Shown: positions 7,880-15,844 of the stretch, one piece after another | How the letters are laid out: every line of letters starts with the position of its first letter | How positions within the stretch are numbered: the first letter of the stretch is position 1 | The notes under the pieces: model-generated | What the model saw: only the letters and a program-made list of their open reading frames with translations | The model's database searches: none | What the model was told of the DNA's origin: nothing | Program-made: the position numbers and the translations under genes | IMG/VR virus record: IMGVR_UViG_3300027734_004437 | Coordinates: 1 to 24,315 of that record | Source: a virus | Length of the DNA stretch: 24,315 bases | Direction: 5' to 3' (one strand)

Positions 7880-8551
7880 ATGAATGAAAAAAAGAAAATA
7901 TTAGATAAATTAATAGAATCTTCTACCTCAAATATTTGTGATAGAGACATTGAGGACTCCGTATTAGAACCTCTGATGGAAGAAATAGATTTGATTAGGG
8001 ACCCATCGGTCTCTTCATTCGTCCGCTCGATGCTGCTGAAGTCTGATACTTTCTGGAGAATACCCGGCAGTTTTGCGAGCGTATATCATCCACCAGATGA
8101 AGATAACGAATATGGCAACGTGCTACACACTAAACGGGTTGTTAGGGTGGCGTTAATCATGTGCAGCAACTTTCATTACGCCAATATAGAAACAGACATA
8201 ATCGTAGCCGCATGTTTGCTGCATGATTTAACTAAGGGTGTTTCTGGTAAGGATGGGGAAATTGAGTATGATGAATTCCACCCATTTACTATAGATAGAT
8301 TCTACGAGGTAGCAAAAAGGCAAGATCTTTTAGTTTCGGAAACTCAGTCATCTGTTTTGCACTTGGAGGAAGAAACTGTATATAGGATTTTGCGCATAAT
8401 CCACTGCCATGCGGGTAAGGGTTCTAAGATTATGGAAACAATGCCGCGAACAGAAGAAGAAATGATCGTGGCAAATGCCAACTCGGTAGCTAGCCGGCTA
8501 CACTGGATAATCGATGGGGATCAGATTATAATGGACAGATGGCTGCTGTAA
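7880..8551 (+). CDS. HD-domain phosphohydrolase-like protein
   Basis: This 223-residue protein has the HD superfamily pattern: H83 in VLHTKRV, L-L-H115-D116-L-T-K-G, H134, and H175-C-H177-A-G. HD proteins hydrolyse nucleotides or phosphodiesters using one or two metal ions. The last ligand is usually Asp in an A-D-x-x-A-S-R segment; here residues 199-206 read N-A-N-S-V-A-S-R, so Asn replaces Asp, which could alter metal binding. The substrate is unknown; nucleotide-pool or signalling-nucleotide hydrolysis are both possible next to replication genes. The ribosome site is weak, and the end overlaps the next gene by 13 bases. Confidence 0.8.
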   Translation: MNEKKKILDKLIESSTSNICDRDIEDSVLEPLMEEIDLIRDPSVSSFVRSMLLKSDTFWRIPGSFASVYHPPDEDNEYGNVLHTKRVVRVALIMCSNFHYANIETDIIVAACLLHDLTKGVSGKDGEIEYDEFHPFTIDRFYEVAKRQDLLVSETQSSVLHLEEETVYRILRIIHCHAGKGSKIMETMPRTEEEMIVANANSVASRLHWIIDGDQIIMDRWLL

Positions 8552-8730
8552 AGAGTAAGGAGTGGCGTTCTGGCGTCGACTGCAAGTGTGGCTCCGACAT
8601 ACTTGCTTACTCGTTGACATACGACAACAGCAGAAGCTTTTATTATTTTAAATGCCCAGGGTGCAAGTTGTCCGGTAAGTGGCTAGATCTAGCAAGAGGC
8701 TATTTTGAGTATAGAAAACGAACGTCTTGA
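8539..8730 (+). CDS. Small zinc-ribbon protein
   Basis: This 63-residue protein carries C-K-C-G near residue 15 and C-P-G-C-K-L-S-G-K-W near residue 40, two Cys pairs spaced like a zinc ribbon. A basic and aromatic middle (YDNSRSFYYFK) could contact nucleic acid. It overlaps the HD gene by 13 bases and the next small gene by 26. The role is unknown; zinc ribbons of this size in replication operons are often accessory DNA or RNA binders. Confidence 0.7.
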   Translation: MAAVKSKEWRSGVDCKCGSDILAYSLTYDNSRSFYYFKCPGCKLSGKWLDLARGYFEYRKRTS

Positions 8731-8881
8731 AAAAAGAAATTGGCTTATTAATAATTTCCAATTAATATTTAACCAAGGATCTTATTACAGGTCACACAAG
8801 GAAATGTTTAAGCTGAAAAAGCAAGTTTTATTTAACATCAACGAAGAACAGGGTAGCGTGGCAATAGATGAGACTTCCTGA
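8705..8881 (+). CDS. Small hypothetical protein, TTG start
   Basis: A frame with no stop fills the space between the zinc-ribbon gene and the primase. From a TTG at 8705 it encodes 58 residues, beginning (M)SIENERLEKRNWLINN and ending AIDETS, then TGA at 8879-8881. An AAGAGG motif at 8694-8699 sits 5 bases before the TTG, and an in-frame TAG at 8690-8692 limits any extension. The composition is ordinary for a soluble protein, with Lys/Glu-rich helices. It overlaps both neighbours (26 and 14 bases), as other small genes here do. No family is recognised. Confidence 0.55.
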   Translation: MSIENERLEKRNWLINNFQLIFNQGSYYRSHKEMFKLKKQVLFNINEEQGSVAIDETS

Positions 8882-10070
8882 TTCGGGAGATAAGTACACT
8901 AACCAATGGAAATACGTAGAGGTCGCCAGGTATGTTGCGAATCTGAGTAGAGTTATTAGAGATAAGAAAAACGACAAACCTGTTTTCTATGAGTTCAATA
9001 ATATGCACGAGTATTCAGAGCTTCATGAAAACCAGGGTATATACACGTCCGTATTCCAATATAACAAACCAAGTATAGACAATAGCATAAGACTAGGCTC
9101 CTTGTACTTTGACTTAGATTCTTCCGATCTTGATGCTTCTCACACTGAGGTTAAGAATCTTTACTCTTACTTTAAGGAGTTTATGCCCGAAAATTCCATC
9201 AGGGTATACTTCACTGGGTTTAAGGGTTTTCACATAGAGCTGGAAGCGCTAACCCTAGGTATCACGCCGAGCAACTCACTACATGAAGTTTTTAGGTACA
9301 TAGCTAATCACCTTAAGTCTGAGATGAGTTTAGAGACAATTGATTTTGCTGTATACGATCTAAGGCGGATGTGGAGATTGCCTGGATCTATGCATCAAAA
9401 AACGGGACTATACAAAAACGATTTGTCCTCGGACGAAGGCTTAATATTTGGAAGTCTTTCAGACATAAAGAAATACTGCCAGGAGCCTAGGCCAATCCAG
9501 GTGCCGGAGCAAGAGTTCAGCCTGAAGTCTAATGAGTGGTATAGGAACTTCATATATAAGCGGGAAGAAGAAAAGCAAGGAAACAAATATACGCAGGAGT
9601 ATCTGCTTGAAAGATTTAGGAAGCAGGGAACGTCCGTCCTTAAGACGATTGAGCAAGAAAAGATGTTTGATCCACATAGGCTTTTTGACAGCTGCCCATC
9701 AATAATGAGGATTTGGGGAAAGGCGGAAAAAGAAAAACACCTTGAGCATGAAGAGAGATTATTCCTCTGTTCATTACTAACATACTCAGATGATGCACTG
9801 TTCTACTTGCACGAGATACTGAAAAACTGCTCTGATTACAACTTCGAGAAGTCCCAAGCACACATAGACGATTGGATCAAGAGGAGAGAGATAGGTATTG
9901 GTGGTAGACCCTATACGTGCGAAAGGGCCAACTCTGTAGGTATTGGGTGTGGAAACTGCGATTTAGAGAAAAAAAAGAAATGGGTTAAAGTAGGGGACTC
10001 ATTCATAGAAACTGACGAGGAATCTTCCCCGTCTCCTATACGGTTCGCTTATAGAAAGGCCGCAGATTGA
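8868..10070 (+). CDS. DNA primase, archaeo-eukaryotic (AEP) type
   Basis: This 400-residue protein has the AEP primase-polymerase motifs in order. L-Y-F-D-L-D at 79-84 supplies the two metal-binding Asp residues (D82, D84). Y-F-T-G-F-K-G-F-H-I-E at 114-124 is the sGxKGxH nucleotide motif. D159 with D-L-R-R-M-W-R-L-P-G-S at 164-174 supplies the third acidic residue and the conserved arginines. A late cluster, T-C-E-R-A-N-S-V-G-I-G-C-G-N-C (about 348-362), may bind zinc. It probably makes primers for the DnaE-type polymerase in the same operon, working with the DnaB-type helicase. The stop shares one base with the next ATG (TGATG). Confidence 0.85.
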   Translation: MRLPDSGDKYTNQWKYVEVARYVANLSRVIRDKKNDKPVFYEFNNMHEYSELHENQGIYTSVFQYNKPSIDNSIRLGSLYFDLDSSDLDASHTEVKNLYSYFKEFMPENSIRVYFTGFKGFHIELEALTLGITPSNSLHEVFRYIANHLKSEMSLETIDFAVYDLRRMWRLPGSMHQKTGLYKNDLSSDEGLIFGSLSDIKKYCQEPRPIQVPEQEFSLKSNEWYRNFIYKREEEKQGNKYTQEYLLERFRKQGTSVLKTIEQEKMFDPHRLFDSCPSIMRIWGKAEKEKHLEHEERLFLCSLLTYSDDALFYLHEILKNCSDYNFEKSQAHIDDWIKRREIGIGGRPYTCERANSVGIGCGNCDLEKKKKWVKVGDSFIETDEESSPSPIRFAYRKAAD

Positions 10071-10282
10071 TGGCTCAACAAGAAGATTATATACATGGTT
10101 TTTGTACAGACTGTAGAAACAAAGTGTCCGATAAATGGATGATGAATAGCCCATTTGCTCAAGGGGGAAAACCCCCTGCCTGTCCCGTTTGCGGCGGTGT
10201 CGTTGCAGTTATGGACTCAAGAAAAGCAAAGAAGGAAATAGATAAGGCGCAAAGACAGAGAGGAATACCGGTGGTCGACTAA
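10070..10282 (+). CDS. Small zinc-ribbon protein
   Basis: This 70-residue protein starts at an ATG that shares one base with the primase stop (TGATG at 10068-10072). Two Cys pairs, C-T-D-C near residue 12 and C-P-V-C-G-G near residue 38, make a simple zinc ribbon. The tail is basic and likely helical (SRKAKKEIDKAQRQR). It is coupled to the next gene by a TAATG overlap. The position between primase and polymerase suggests a nucleic-acid-binding accessory role, but no specific function can be assigned. Confidence 0.72.
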   Translation: MAQQEDYIHGFCTDCRNKVSDKWMMNSPFAQGGKPPACPVCGGVVAVMDSRKAKKEIDKAQRQRGIPVVD

Positions 10283-10494
10283 TGCCGAAATATGACTTTA
10301 AGTGCATAAAATGTGGTAAGATAGAAGAATCCACCGTCAACTCACCAAGCCCAGCTTGTGATTGCTCTGGAACAAGTTTGGAAATGAAAAGGATCTACGC
10401 TTTTGCTGGATCAGTATTAAAAGGCTCCGGTTGGTATTCCGTAGATAGGCGGAAGACCGATGGTGGCACTATAGGGATAGAAGACCCAACATAA
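10282..10494 (+). CDS. FmdB-like zinc-ribbon protein
   Basis: This 70-residue protein begins P-K-Y-D-F-K-C-I-K-C-G-K-I-E-E, the hallmark of the FmdB putative regulatory family, with a second Cys pair (C-D-C near residue 27). The later part (SVLKGSGWYSVDRRKTD) also fits that family. The molecular role of FmdB proteins is poorly known. It overlaps the previous gene as TAATG and ends 11 bases before the polymerase gene, so it is part of the replication operon. Confidence 0.75.
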   Translation: MPKYDFKCIKCGKIEESTVNSPSPACDCSGTSLEMKRIYAFAGSVLKGSGWYSVDRRKTDGGTIGIEDPT

Positions 10495-10505
10495 AGAGAG
10501 AGCAA

Positions 10506-13500
10506 GTGAAAAACTGGTGTAACCTACACGTCCATACGACATTCTCAATGTTGGATGGGCACGGTAAGGTTGATAAGTATGCGGAGCGTGCAGCAGAATT
10601 GGGCATGACCGCATTAGCCCAAACAGATCATGGCAACGTGCATGGCTGGTTAGATTTCTACGAGGCTTGCAAGAAGGTGGATATTAAGCCCATATTGGGG
10701 CTTGAGGCATATCAGGCTAGGAAATCTAGGTTCGATAGGGACCCGGAAGAGAGGTCTGGACCAGCACAGAACGAGTGGGACCAAAGAGGCCCATACCACT
10801 TAACGGTTCTAGCTAGTAACAAAGTGGGTTACAAGAACTTAATTAAGTTATCTTCTAAGGCTTACACCGAAGGTTTCTATGTAAAACCTAGGATTGACCA
10901 CCAACTGGTGTCACAGTATAGCGATGGTCTCATAGTCTTATCGGGCTGCCTAAACGGCGAGTTGCAGCAAGCTTTGCTGCGTGGCGATTATGCTAAGGCG
11001 TTAAAGCACGCATCGACTATGCAAGACATTGTCGGTAAAGAAAATTACTTTGTAGAGATACAAGACCATGGGCTGGCAGAGCAGAAGAGCGTAAAGCAGC
11101 AGACGTTAGAAATCGCTAAAGCTATAGGGGCTAAAGTGGTAGTTACAGGTGACTGCCACTACGTCAACAAAGCCGATGCCCACTACCATGACGTAATGCT
11201 TTGTTCTGGAACTAAGTCTTTGATGGACCAAGAAAATAGGTTCAGGTTTAGTGGGGATGAGTTTTATCTCAAGTCCTATGCGGAAATGGAATCTACATTC
11301 GAGCCGGAATGGTTAGAAAACACACTGCTTGTCGCCGAAATGGTGAACATAGAGTTGGAGTTTAATGAATTCCATTTCCCCGAGTTCCCAGATGTCCCCA
11401 AAGATATTTCCGTCGAAGACCACCTGGAAGAGTTGGTCTGGGATGGCATTAGAAATAGGTATGGTGACCCTATCCCAAGTGAAGTAATAGCTAGGACAAC
11501 TCACGAGCTCGGGGTTGTAAATAGAATGGGGTTCCCTCACTACTTTCTCGTGGTTTCCGACATCGTTAGGTGGGCTAAGGAAAACGATATACGGGTTGGT
11601 TGGGGTAGGGGATCTGCGGCCGGCTCAATCCTTTCCTATGCATTGGAGATTACAAATTTAGATCCGCTAAAGTTCGGATTGCTCTTCGAGAGATTTCTAG
11701 TAGAAGGAAGAAAGTCGATGCCTGATATCGACTTAGATTTTGATGACAGGTACAGAGACAAGGTCATAGAGTATGTAAGAAACCGTTACGGCAATGACCA
11801 CGTGGCGCACATCTGCACATTTGGTACTGTCGGAGCTAGGAGTGCAATTAGAGACACCACTAGAGTACTTGGCTACGAGTACAAGGTGGGGGACGACTTG
11901 GCTAAGCTTGTTCCTCCTGATGTTCTGGGCGTAGCAAAATCCCTTGATGAAGCGCTTAAGTCACCCGAGATGCTGAAAAAGTATGAATCAGATCCAGACG
12001 CTAAGATTATCATGGATACAGCAAAAGGCATAGAGGGCATACACAGGCAAACCGGAATACACGCTGCTGGAGTAGTGATCTCTAGAAAACCTTTGATCGA
12101 ATACATACCAGTTATGCAAAAAGGAGAAAATGCTCCAGTTGTTACCCAATGGGACATGAATCGCGTAGAGCAAAACGGACTACTTAAGATTGACTTCCTA
12201 GGCTTAAGAAACCTAGGTGTTGTTGATATGGCCGAAAAGCTAATCAACGAAAGGCATGGTACATCTGTAGATTGCTACAACCTACCACTGGACGACGAAG
12301 GCGTGTACAAATATCTTAGTAAAGGTAATTCTATGGGTATATTCCAGGTTGAATCTAGGGGCATGAGAGACATGATGCTATCTATGCGCCCAGATAGGAT
12401 CGAAGATATAATGGGTCTCATATCCCTCTACAGACCGGGGCCCCTAGGTTCTGGTATGGATAAGATATATATCGACAGGAAGCACGGCCGAAAAAATTCC
12501 CAGGTTCCCCACCCTAAGCTAGAGGATGTTCTCCAGAAGTCTCGTGGGGTAATGCTCTATCAGGAGGATGTTATAAATGTTGCTAGGGTCTTAGCCAACT
12601 TTAGTGCTTCGGAAGCCGACGACCTGCGTAAGGTCATAGGTAAGAAGCAGATGGACAAGGTACATCTATTTAGGGATAAGTTTGTAGACGGCTGCAAAAA
12701 GCATAGCGATGTAGATAGTCATCTTGCGAATAAGATATATTCCGATATAGAGTATTTCGCAGGGTATGGCTTCAATAAAGCTCACGCAGCATCCTATGCT
12801 GTGCTGTCTTACATTACAGCTTGGCTCAAGTACTACTACCCGTTGGAGTATATGACAGCTCTACTGACCTCTGTGGCCACGAATAAGGACAAGCTATCCC
12901 CATACCTCAACGAGTGCAGGAAAATGTCCATTAACGTCTTGCCTCCCTCTATGAAAGATTCATCTTCGGACTTCACTATATCGGATGAGGATGAAATTAT
13001 CTTTGGCTTTTCCGCTATAGATGGCATTGGAGAGTCAAAGGTGCAGGAGATGCTAGCCAATAGGGGATCATCTAATATATGGGAATTCTTAAGGACTTGC
13101 GAGTCCGGGGTTATTAATAGGGCTACCCTAGAGCACCTGATCAAGTCGGGAGCTTTCGATGAACTATCTCCTGGTAGCAAAAAAATAAATCGTTCAGATA
13201 AGCTTAACATTCTTGAGATGGAAAAGGATGAGTTAGGCCTATACGTGACAGACCACCCATTGCTTGGTATCTGGGATTTTATTACACCAAAGATTTCGTG
13301 TGAGATCGAAGACTTGAAAAATGTCTCAGAAGGAGAACTAGTCACCATAGGCGGAATCGTAGCAAAGAAGCAGTCAATAATCACTAAAGCCAATAAACAG
13401 ATGTACCGTTTACAGGTAGATGACGTAACGACTACAGCCGAAGTGGTTGTTTTTCCTAAGTACTCATCAAAGATAAGCGAGCACGATATAGAGTCGGGGT

Positions 13501-13832
13501 CTCTGGTGACAGTATCGGGGAACGTAGCGTTTGAGGGTGATGAGGAAAACCTAATTATTAAGATATTATTAACAGATATAGAAAAACTCGATATATCTAT
13601 ATTGCATGGGGGTAAACCAATCAGGTTGAAGGCCGCTCATAAACCTTCCTATGGTCAGGTATCGAAGATTTATGGTATAATATCCAATGTGTCTGGTGAT
13701 TCTCCCGTTTATTTAGAGTTTCCTGATGGTAGCAACACAATGACTATGAAGTTCAACAACAGCACTTCCGACAGGATTGAAGAAGAGCTGCAACAGATAA
13801 TACAGATTTTCGAACTTGAAAGAGAGCTTTGA
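10506..13832 (+). CDS. dnaE: DNA polymerase III alpha subunit, DnaE type
   Basis: This 1108-residue protein is close to the length of cellular DnaE. The PHP domain covers about 1-210 with all the usual metal ligands: H-V-H-T-T-F-S, T-D-H-G, G-L-E, S-G-C, Q-D-H-G and G-D-C-H-Y. The C-family polymerase core follows. P406-D407-I-D409-L-D-F holds two of the catalytic Asp residues, and K-I-D-F-L-G-L, G-I-F-Q-V-E-S, Y-R-P-G-P and G-Y-G-F-N-K-A-H-A are the other signature segments. An OB-fold (LVTIGGIVAKKQ) lies near the C-terminus. It starts at GTG (M-K-N-W-C) after an AGAGAG ribosome site. It would be the phage's own replicase; the stop overlaps the next ATG by one base. Confidence 0.95.
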   Translation: MKNWCNLHVHTTFSMLDGHGKVDKYAERAAELGMTALAQTDHGNVHGWLDFYEACKKVDIKPILGLEAYQARKSRFDRDPEERSGPAQNEWDQRGPYHLTVLASNKVGYKNLIKLSSKAYTEGFYVKPRIDHQLVSQYSDGLIVLSGCLNGELQQALLRGDYAKALKHASTMQDIVGKENYFVEIQDHGLAEQKSVKQQTLEIAKAIGAKVVVTGDCHYVNKADAHYHDVMLCSGTKSLMDQENRFRFSGDEFYLKSYAEMESTFEPEWLENTLLVAEMVNIELEFNEFHFPEFPDVPKDISVEDHLEELVWDGIRNRYGDPIPSEVIARTTHELGVVNRMGFPHYFLVVSDIVRWAKENDIRVGWGRGSAAGSILSYALEITNLDPLKFGLLFERFLVEGRKSMPDIDLDFDDRYRDKVIEYVRNRYGNDHVAHICTFGTVGARSAIRDTTRVLGYEYKVGDDLAKLVPPDVLGVAKSLDEALKSPEMLKKYESDPDAKIIMDTAKGIEGIHRQTGIHAAGVVISRKPLIEYIPVMQKGENAPVVTQWDMNRVEQNGLLKIDFLGLRNLGVVDMAEKLINERHGTSVDCYNLPLDDEGVYKYLSKGNSMGIFQVESRGMRDMMLSMRPDRIEDIMGLISLYRPGPLGSGMDKIYIDRKHGRKNSQVPHPKLEDVLQKSRGVMLYQEDVINVARVLANFSASEADDLRKVIGKKQMDKVHLFRDKFVDGCKKHSDVDSHLANKIYSDIEYFAGYGFNKAHAASYAVLSYITAWLKYYYPLEYMTALLTSVATNKDKLSPYLNECRKMSINVLPPSMKDSSSDFTISDEDEIIFGFSAIDGIGESKVQEMLANRGSSNIWEFLRTCESGVINRATLEHLIKSGAFDELSPGSKKINRSDKLNILEMEKDELGLYVTDHPLLGIWDFITPKISCEIEDLKNVSEGELVTIGGIVAKKQSIITKANKQMYRLQVDDVTTTAEVVVFPKYSSKISEHDIESGSLVTVSGNVAFEGDEENLIIKILLTDIEKLDISILHGGKPIRLKAAHKPSYGQVSKIYGIISNVSGDSPVYLEFPDGSNTMTMKFNNSTSDRIEEELQQIIQIFELEREL

Positions 13833-14245
13833 TGGAGTATTTAGCGCCGAAAGGGACTTATAGAGACCCTTTCGCAAAGAGCTGCTGGAAGACATGCGGA
13901 TCATGCGGCAGGTGTTCCAATAAGGGAACTAGACCCGAATGCCGAAGCTGTAGCGGTAGGGTCGATGAATATGGGCAAAAAGTGCCTCATGTTGACGATT
14001 TGTGTAGGTGTGCGGAGGGTATTCTCCAGCTGGTCAATAAAGAGGGTAAGATGTATCAGGTAAGAATGCCGAATGACCCCTTCAAAGGCAAGGTTACTCA
14101 CGAGGGCAAAACGGAAGACGAAAGGGATTACGAATCCTATCTTAGCGAGCAGAGGGAGATTAGGGATGATCCCACCTGGGATGCGGTCACATTTGATGAC
14201 GGCAGTAGCGCACAGGACTGGTCTAATTCTGGGAGAATAATTTGA
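13832..14245 (+). CDS. Cysteine-rich hypothetical protein
   Basis: This is a 137-residue protein from the ATG at 13832, which shares one base with the polymerase stop. The first half is rich in cysteine (C-W-K-T-C-G-S-C-G-R-C, then C-R-S-C and C-R-C), enough for two zinc sites or an iron-sulfur cluster. The second half is acidic (EDERDYES, REIRDDP). No family is recognised. Direct coupling to the polymerase gene suggests a replication-linked role, by context only. Confidence 0.7.
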   Translation: MEYLAPKGTYRDPFAKSCWKTCGSCGRCSNKGTRPECRSCSGRVDEYGQKVPHVDDLCRCAEGILQLVNKEGKMYQVRMPNDPFKGKVTHEGKTEDERDYESYLSEQREIRDDPTWDAVTFDDGSSAQDWSNSGRII

Positions 14246-14427
14246 TGATAAAAGAATTGTACCAGAACAATAGGATTACAATTGAGTCAAGAACTTATAA
14301 AACTGGCCATGTAGAGTACTGGGTGCAGGCTGGTCAAGCTGGCATATTTGTTGATAGTGACGATTTGGCAGACCTTAACGAACTGTTGTCTGCCCTACTA
14401 GAAGAATTGAGTCAAAATGAACATTGA
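14245..14427 (+). CDS. Small hypothetical protein
   Basis: This is a 60-residue protein from the ATG at 14245, which sits in a TGATG overlap with the previous stop. It has a beta-rich first half (RITIESRTYKTGHVEYWVQ) and an acidic helical second half (DLADLNELLSALLEEL). It overlaps the next small gene by 11 bases. No family is recognised. It is real rather than a shadow because it fills the space in a tightly packed run. Confidence 0.65.
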   Translation: MIKELYQNNRITIESRTYKTGHVEYWVQAGQAGIFVDSDDLADLNELLSALLEELSQNEH

Positions 14428-14557
14428 AGATGACTTCATGGAGATTGGCGAAACAGGCCTAATACCTATTGGTGAAGGTCTTTTTTGGGACAAGGTAAAC
14501 AATTGCATAGTAGACCTACACGAGGGAGATGATGATGGCTTACCGGAAGATGCCTAA
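14417..14557 (+). CDS. Small acidic hypothetical protein
   Basis: This is a 46-residue protein (MNIEDDFMEIGETGLIP... ending GLPEDA) with ATG at 14417 and TAA at 14555-14557. It overlaps the previous gene by 11 bases and the next by 23, and closes what would otherwise be a gap of about 100 bases. It is strongly acidic, with many Asp and Glu and few basic residues. Its Asp-rich codons also hold the GAGGGAG ribosome site and start of the next gene. Function unknown. Confidence 0.6.
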   Translation: MNIEDDFMEIGETGLIPIGEGLFWDKVNNCIVDLHEGDDDGLPEDA

Positions 14558-14891
14558 AGAGGTAACTGTTGGACCTTACACGTTTCAAATTAAGGGTGAC
14601 AAAGTATCGATGGATGCAGCAAAAGTAAAGTTTGAGTGTCTAGAGGCTATTGGTTTTACATCTACTCACGAGCAATGTATCTATATAGATCCTGATCTCA
14701 ATGAAGATATGCGTTCTGAGGTCTTATTGCATGAGATAATGCATACTATTTGTGAAGCCACGGGAATAAATTCCTCTTTTGAAGAAAAAGAAGAAGAGCA
14801 GTTTATAGCAACAGTATCACCAACGCTGCTGGATACACTTAGAAGGAATGAAGCTGTTCTGTCATACCTGCTTGGAGATGTTATAGAATGA
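14535..14891 (+). CDS. Small HExxH metalloprotease-like protein
   Basis: This is a 118-residue protein with L-L-H66-E-I-M-H70-T-I-C-E at 64-74, the zinc-binding HExxH motif, and an acidic run E85-E89 that could give the third ligand. Phage proteins of this size and shape are related to the zincin/ImmA-IrrE-like group, but no recognition domain is attached. Three in-frame ATGs (14529, 14532, 14535) are possible; I chose 14535 because it lies 6 bases after the GAGGGAG ribosome site. The stop overlaps the next start as ATGA. Confidence 0.72.
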   Translation: MAYRKMPKEVTVGPYTFQIKGDKVSMDAAKVKFECLEAIGFTSTHEQCIYIDPDLNEDMRSEVLLHEIMHTICEATGINSSFEEKEEEQFIATVSPTLLDTLRRNEAVLSYLLGDVIE

Positions 14892-15676
14892 AGGTTAGAT
14901 CGGTAGAGGAACTATCGGATCTGGAAAAGCTATCATTAATACCGGTTAGCTACTCTAGGCTCAATACATTAAGCATGTGCGAGGCTAAGTACTTTTTCTC
15001 GTATATTCTTAAGGAGCCGCAAATTTTCGGACCTGCGGCAACATTGGGCAATATAATACATAAGGTATTAGAAGAAAAGTTGGAACCAGATAAAGCTATT
15101 GGTAGAGAGGATCTAGAATCCTTCGTACAGGAATACCACAATCAAATACCTAATTACGATCCTAAATCTGAAATCCCAGAAAATCTATTGATCGATGGAG
15201 AGAATATGCTGATGCAGTTTCTCGATAGGCACGATGGTGAATCGTTTGAGATAGAAGACAAGGAACGTGGCTTTTCTATAGTCATAGGAAATGCGCTAGT
15301 AAACGGTTACATTGACCGTGTAGATATTGTGGGCGATACCCTTTATATTGTCGATTACAAGTCTGGCAAGCGCGAAGAAGCACAAAAGAACATACATAAA
15401 AATATACAACTCGGCATATATGCTTTAGCCATGAAGAAGGCATACCCAGATAAGCAAATTCATGCTTCACTTTACTATTTGCGTTCGGGCAAGCAAAAAG
15501 GCCATCTCTTTACAGATGATGACCTTTTTGAGATAGAGGTTCTTATAATAGGGCTTATCGATAAGTTGATCAATAAGAACAACTTCTCTTACACCCCTAA
15601 TTCTTTTATCTGCTCGTTTTGTGATTACGCCCAGAATGGGGTATGTCACGTTGGAGCAAAAAGAAATCGTCGTTAG
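14888..15676 (+). CDS. RecB/Cas4-like exonuclease with four cysteines
   Basis: This 262-residue protein is a complete RecB-family PD-(D/E)XK nuclease of the Cas4/AddB type. C31 lies early and C242-x2-C245-x7-C253 late, the four Cys expected for an iron-sulfur cluster. The active site is H58, D143 in G-Y-I-D-R, D156 and K158 in I-V-D-Y-K-S-G, and Q174 with Y178 in Q-L-G-I-Y. It likely resects DNA ends in replication or recombination. It couples to the HExxH gene by ATGA and ends in a 4-base convergent overlap with a small minus-strand gene. It is probably the active relative of the degenerate protein at 7059. Confidence 0.85.
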   Translation: MKVRSVEELSDLEKLSLIPVSYSRLNTLSMCEAKYFFSYILKEPQIFGPAATLGNIIHKVLEEKLEPDKAIGREDLESFVQEYHNQIPNYDPKSEIPENLLIDGENMLMQFLDRHDGESFEIEDKERGFSIVIGNALVNGYIDRVDIVGDTLYIVDYKSGKREEAQKNIHKNIQLGIYALAMKKAYPDKQIHASLYYLRSGKQKGHLFTDDDLFEIEVLIIGLIDKLINKNNFSYTPNSFICSFCDYAQNGVCHVGAKRNRR

Positions 15677-15837
15677 AAGGATGCTCCTTCAAAGCTTACG
15701 CTTTCCATAACTTCGACTGGGTCAATGTCTACGTGTGAGAGTTCGTAGGCTTCCCCGGCTGGGGTTCCATAGTCTACTAGTTCACAGAAGATGCTGTCTT
15801 TTACTGACTGGATGAGTTTTTCGTTTAATGTGTTCAT
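15673..15837 (-). CDS. Small hypothetical protein, leaderless minus-strand gene
   Basis: This 54-residue protein (MNTLNEKLIQSVKDSIFCE... ending SFEGASF) lies on the minus strand inside a plus-strand run. It is acidic, with sensible codons and no low-complexity stretch. No ribosome site precedes the ATG at 15837, but a TTGAAA box and a TAATCT box, 17 bases apart, end 7 bases before the ATG, which fits a leaderless transcript. An in-frame TTG at 15873 would overlap that promoter and is less likely. The gene lies back to back with the nuclease and sigma genes. No family is recognised; a regulator of the neighbouring genes is possible but unproven. Confidence 0.6.
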   Translation of the reverse strand: MNTLNEKLIQSVKDSIFCELVDYGTPAGEAYELSHVDIDPVEVMESVSFEGASF

Positions 15838-15844
15838 GTGGGGT

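Noticed and set aside
12836-13393. 185-residue open frame on the minus strand
   Set aside because: It lies wholly within the polymerase gene, whose conserved domains continue through this stretch; its composition (Ser/Ile/Leu-rich) is that of an antisense shadow.
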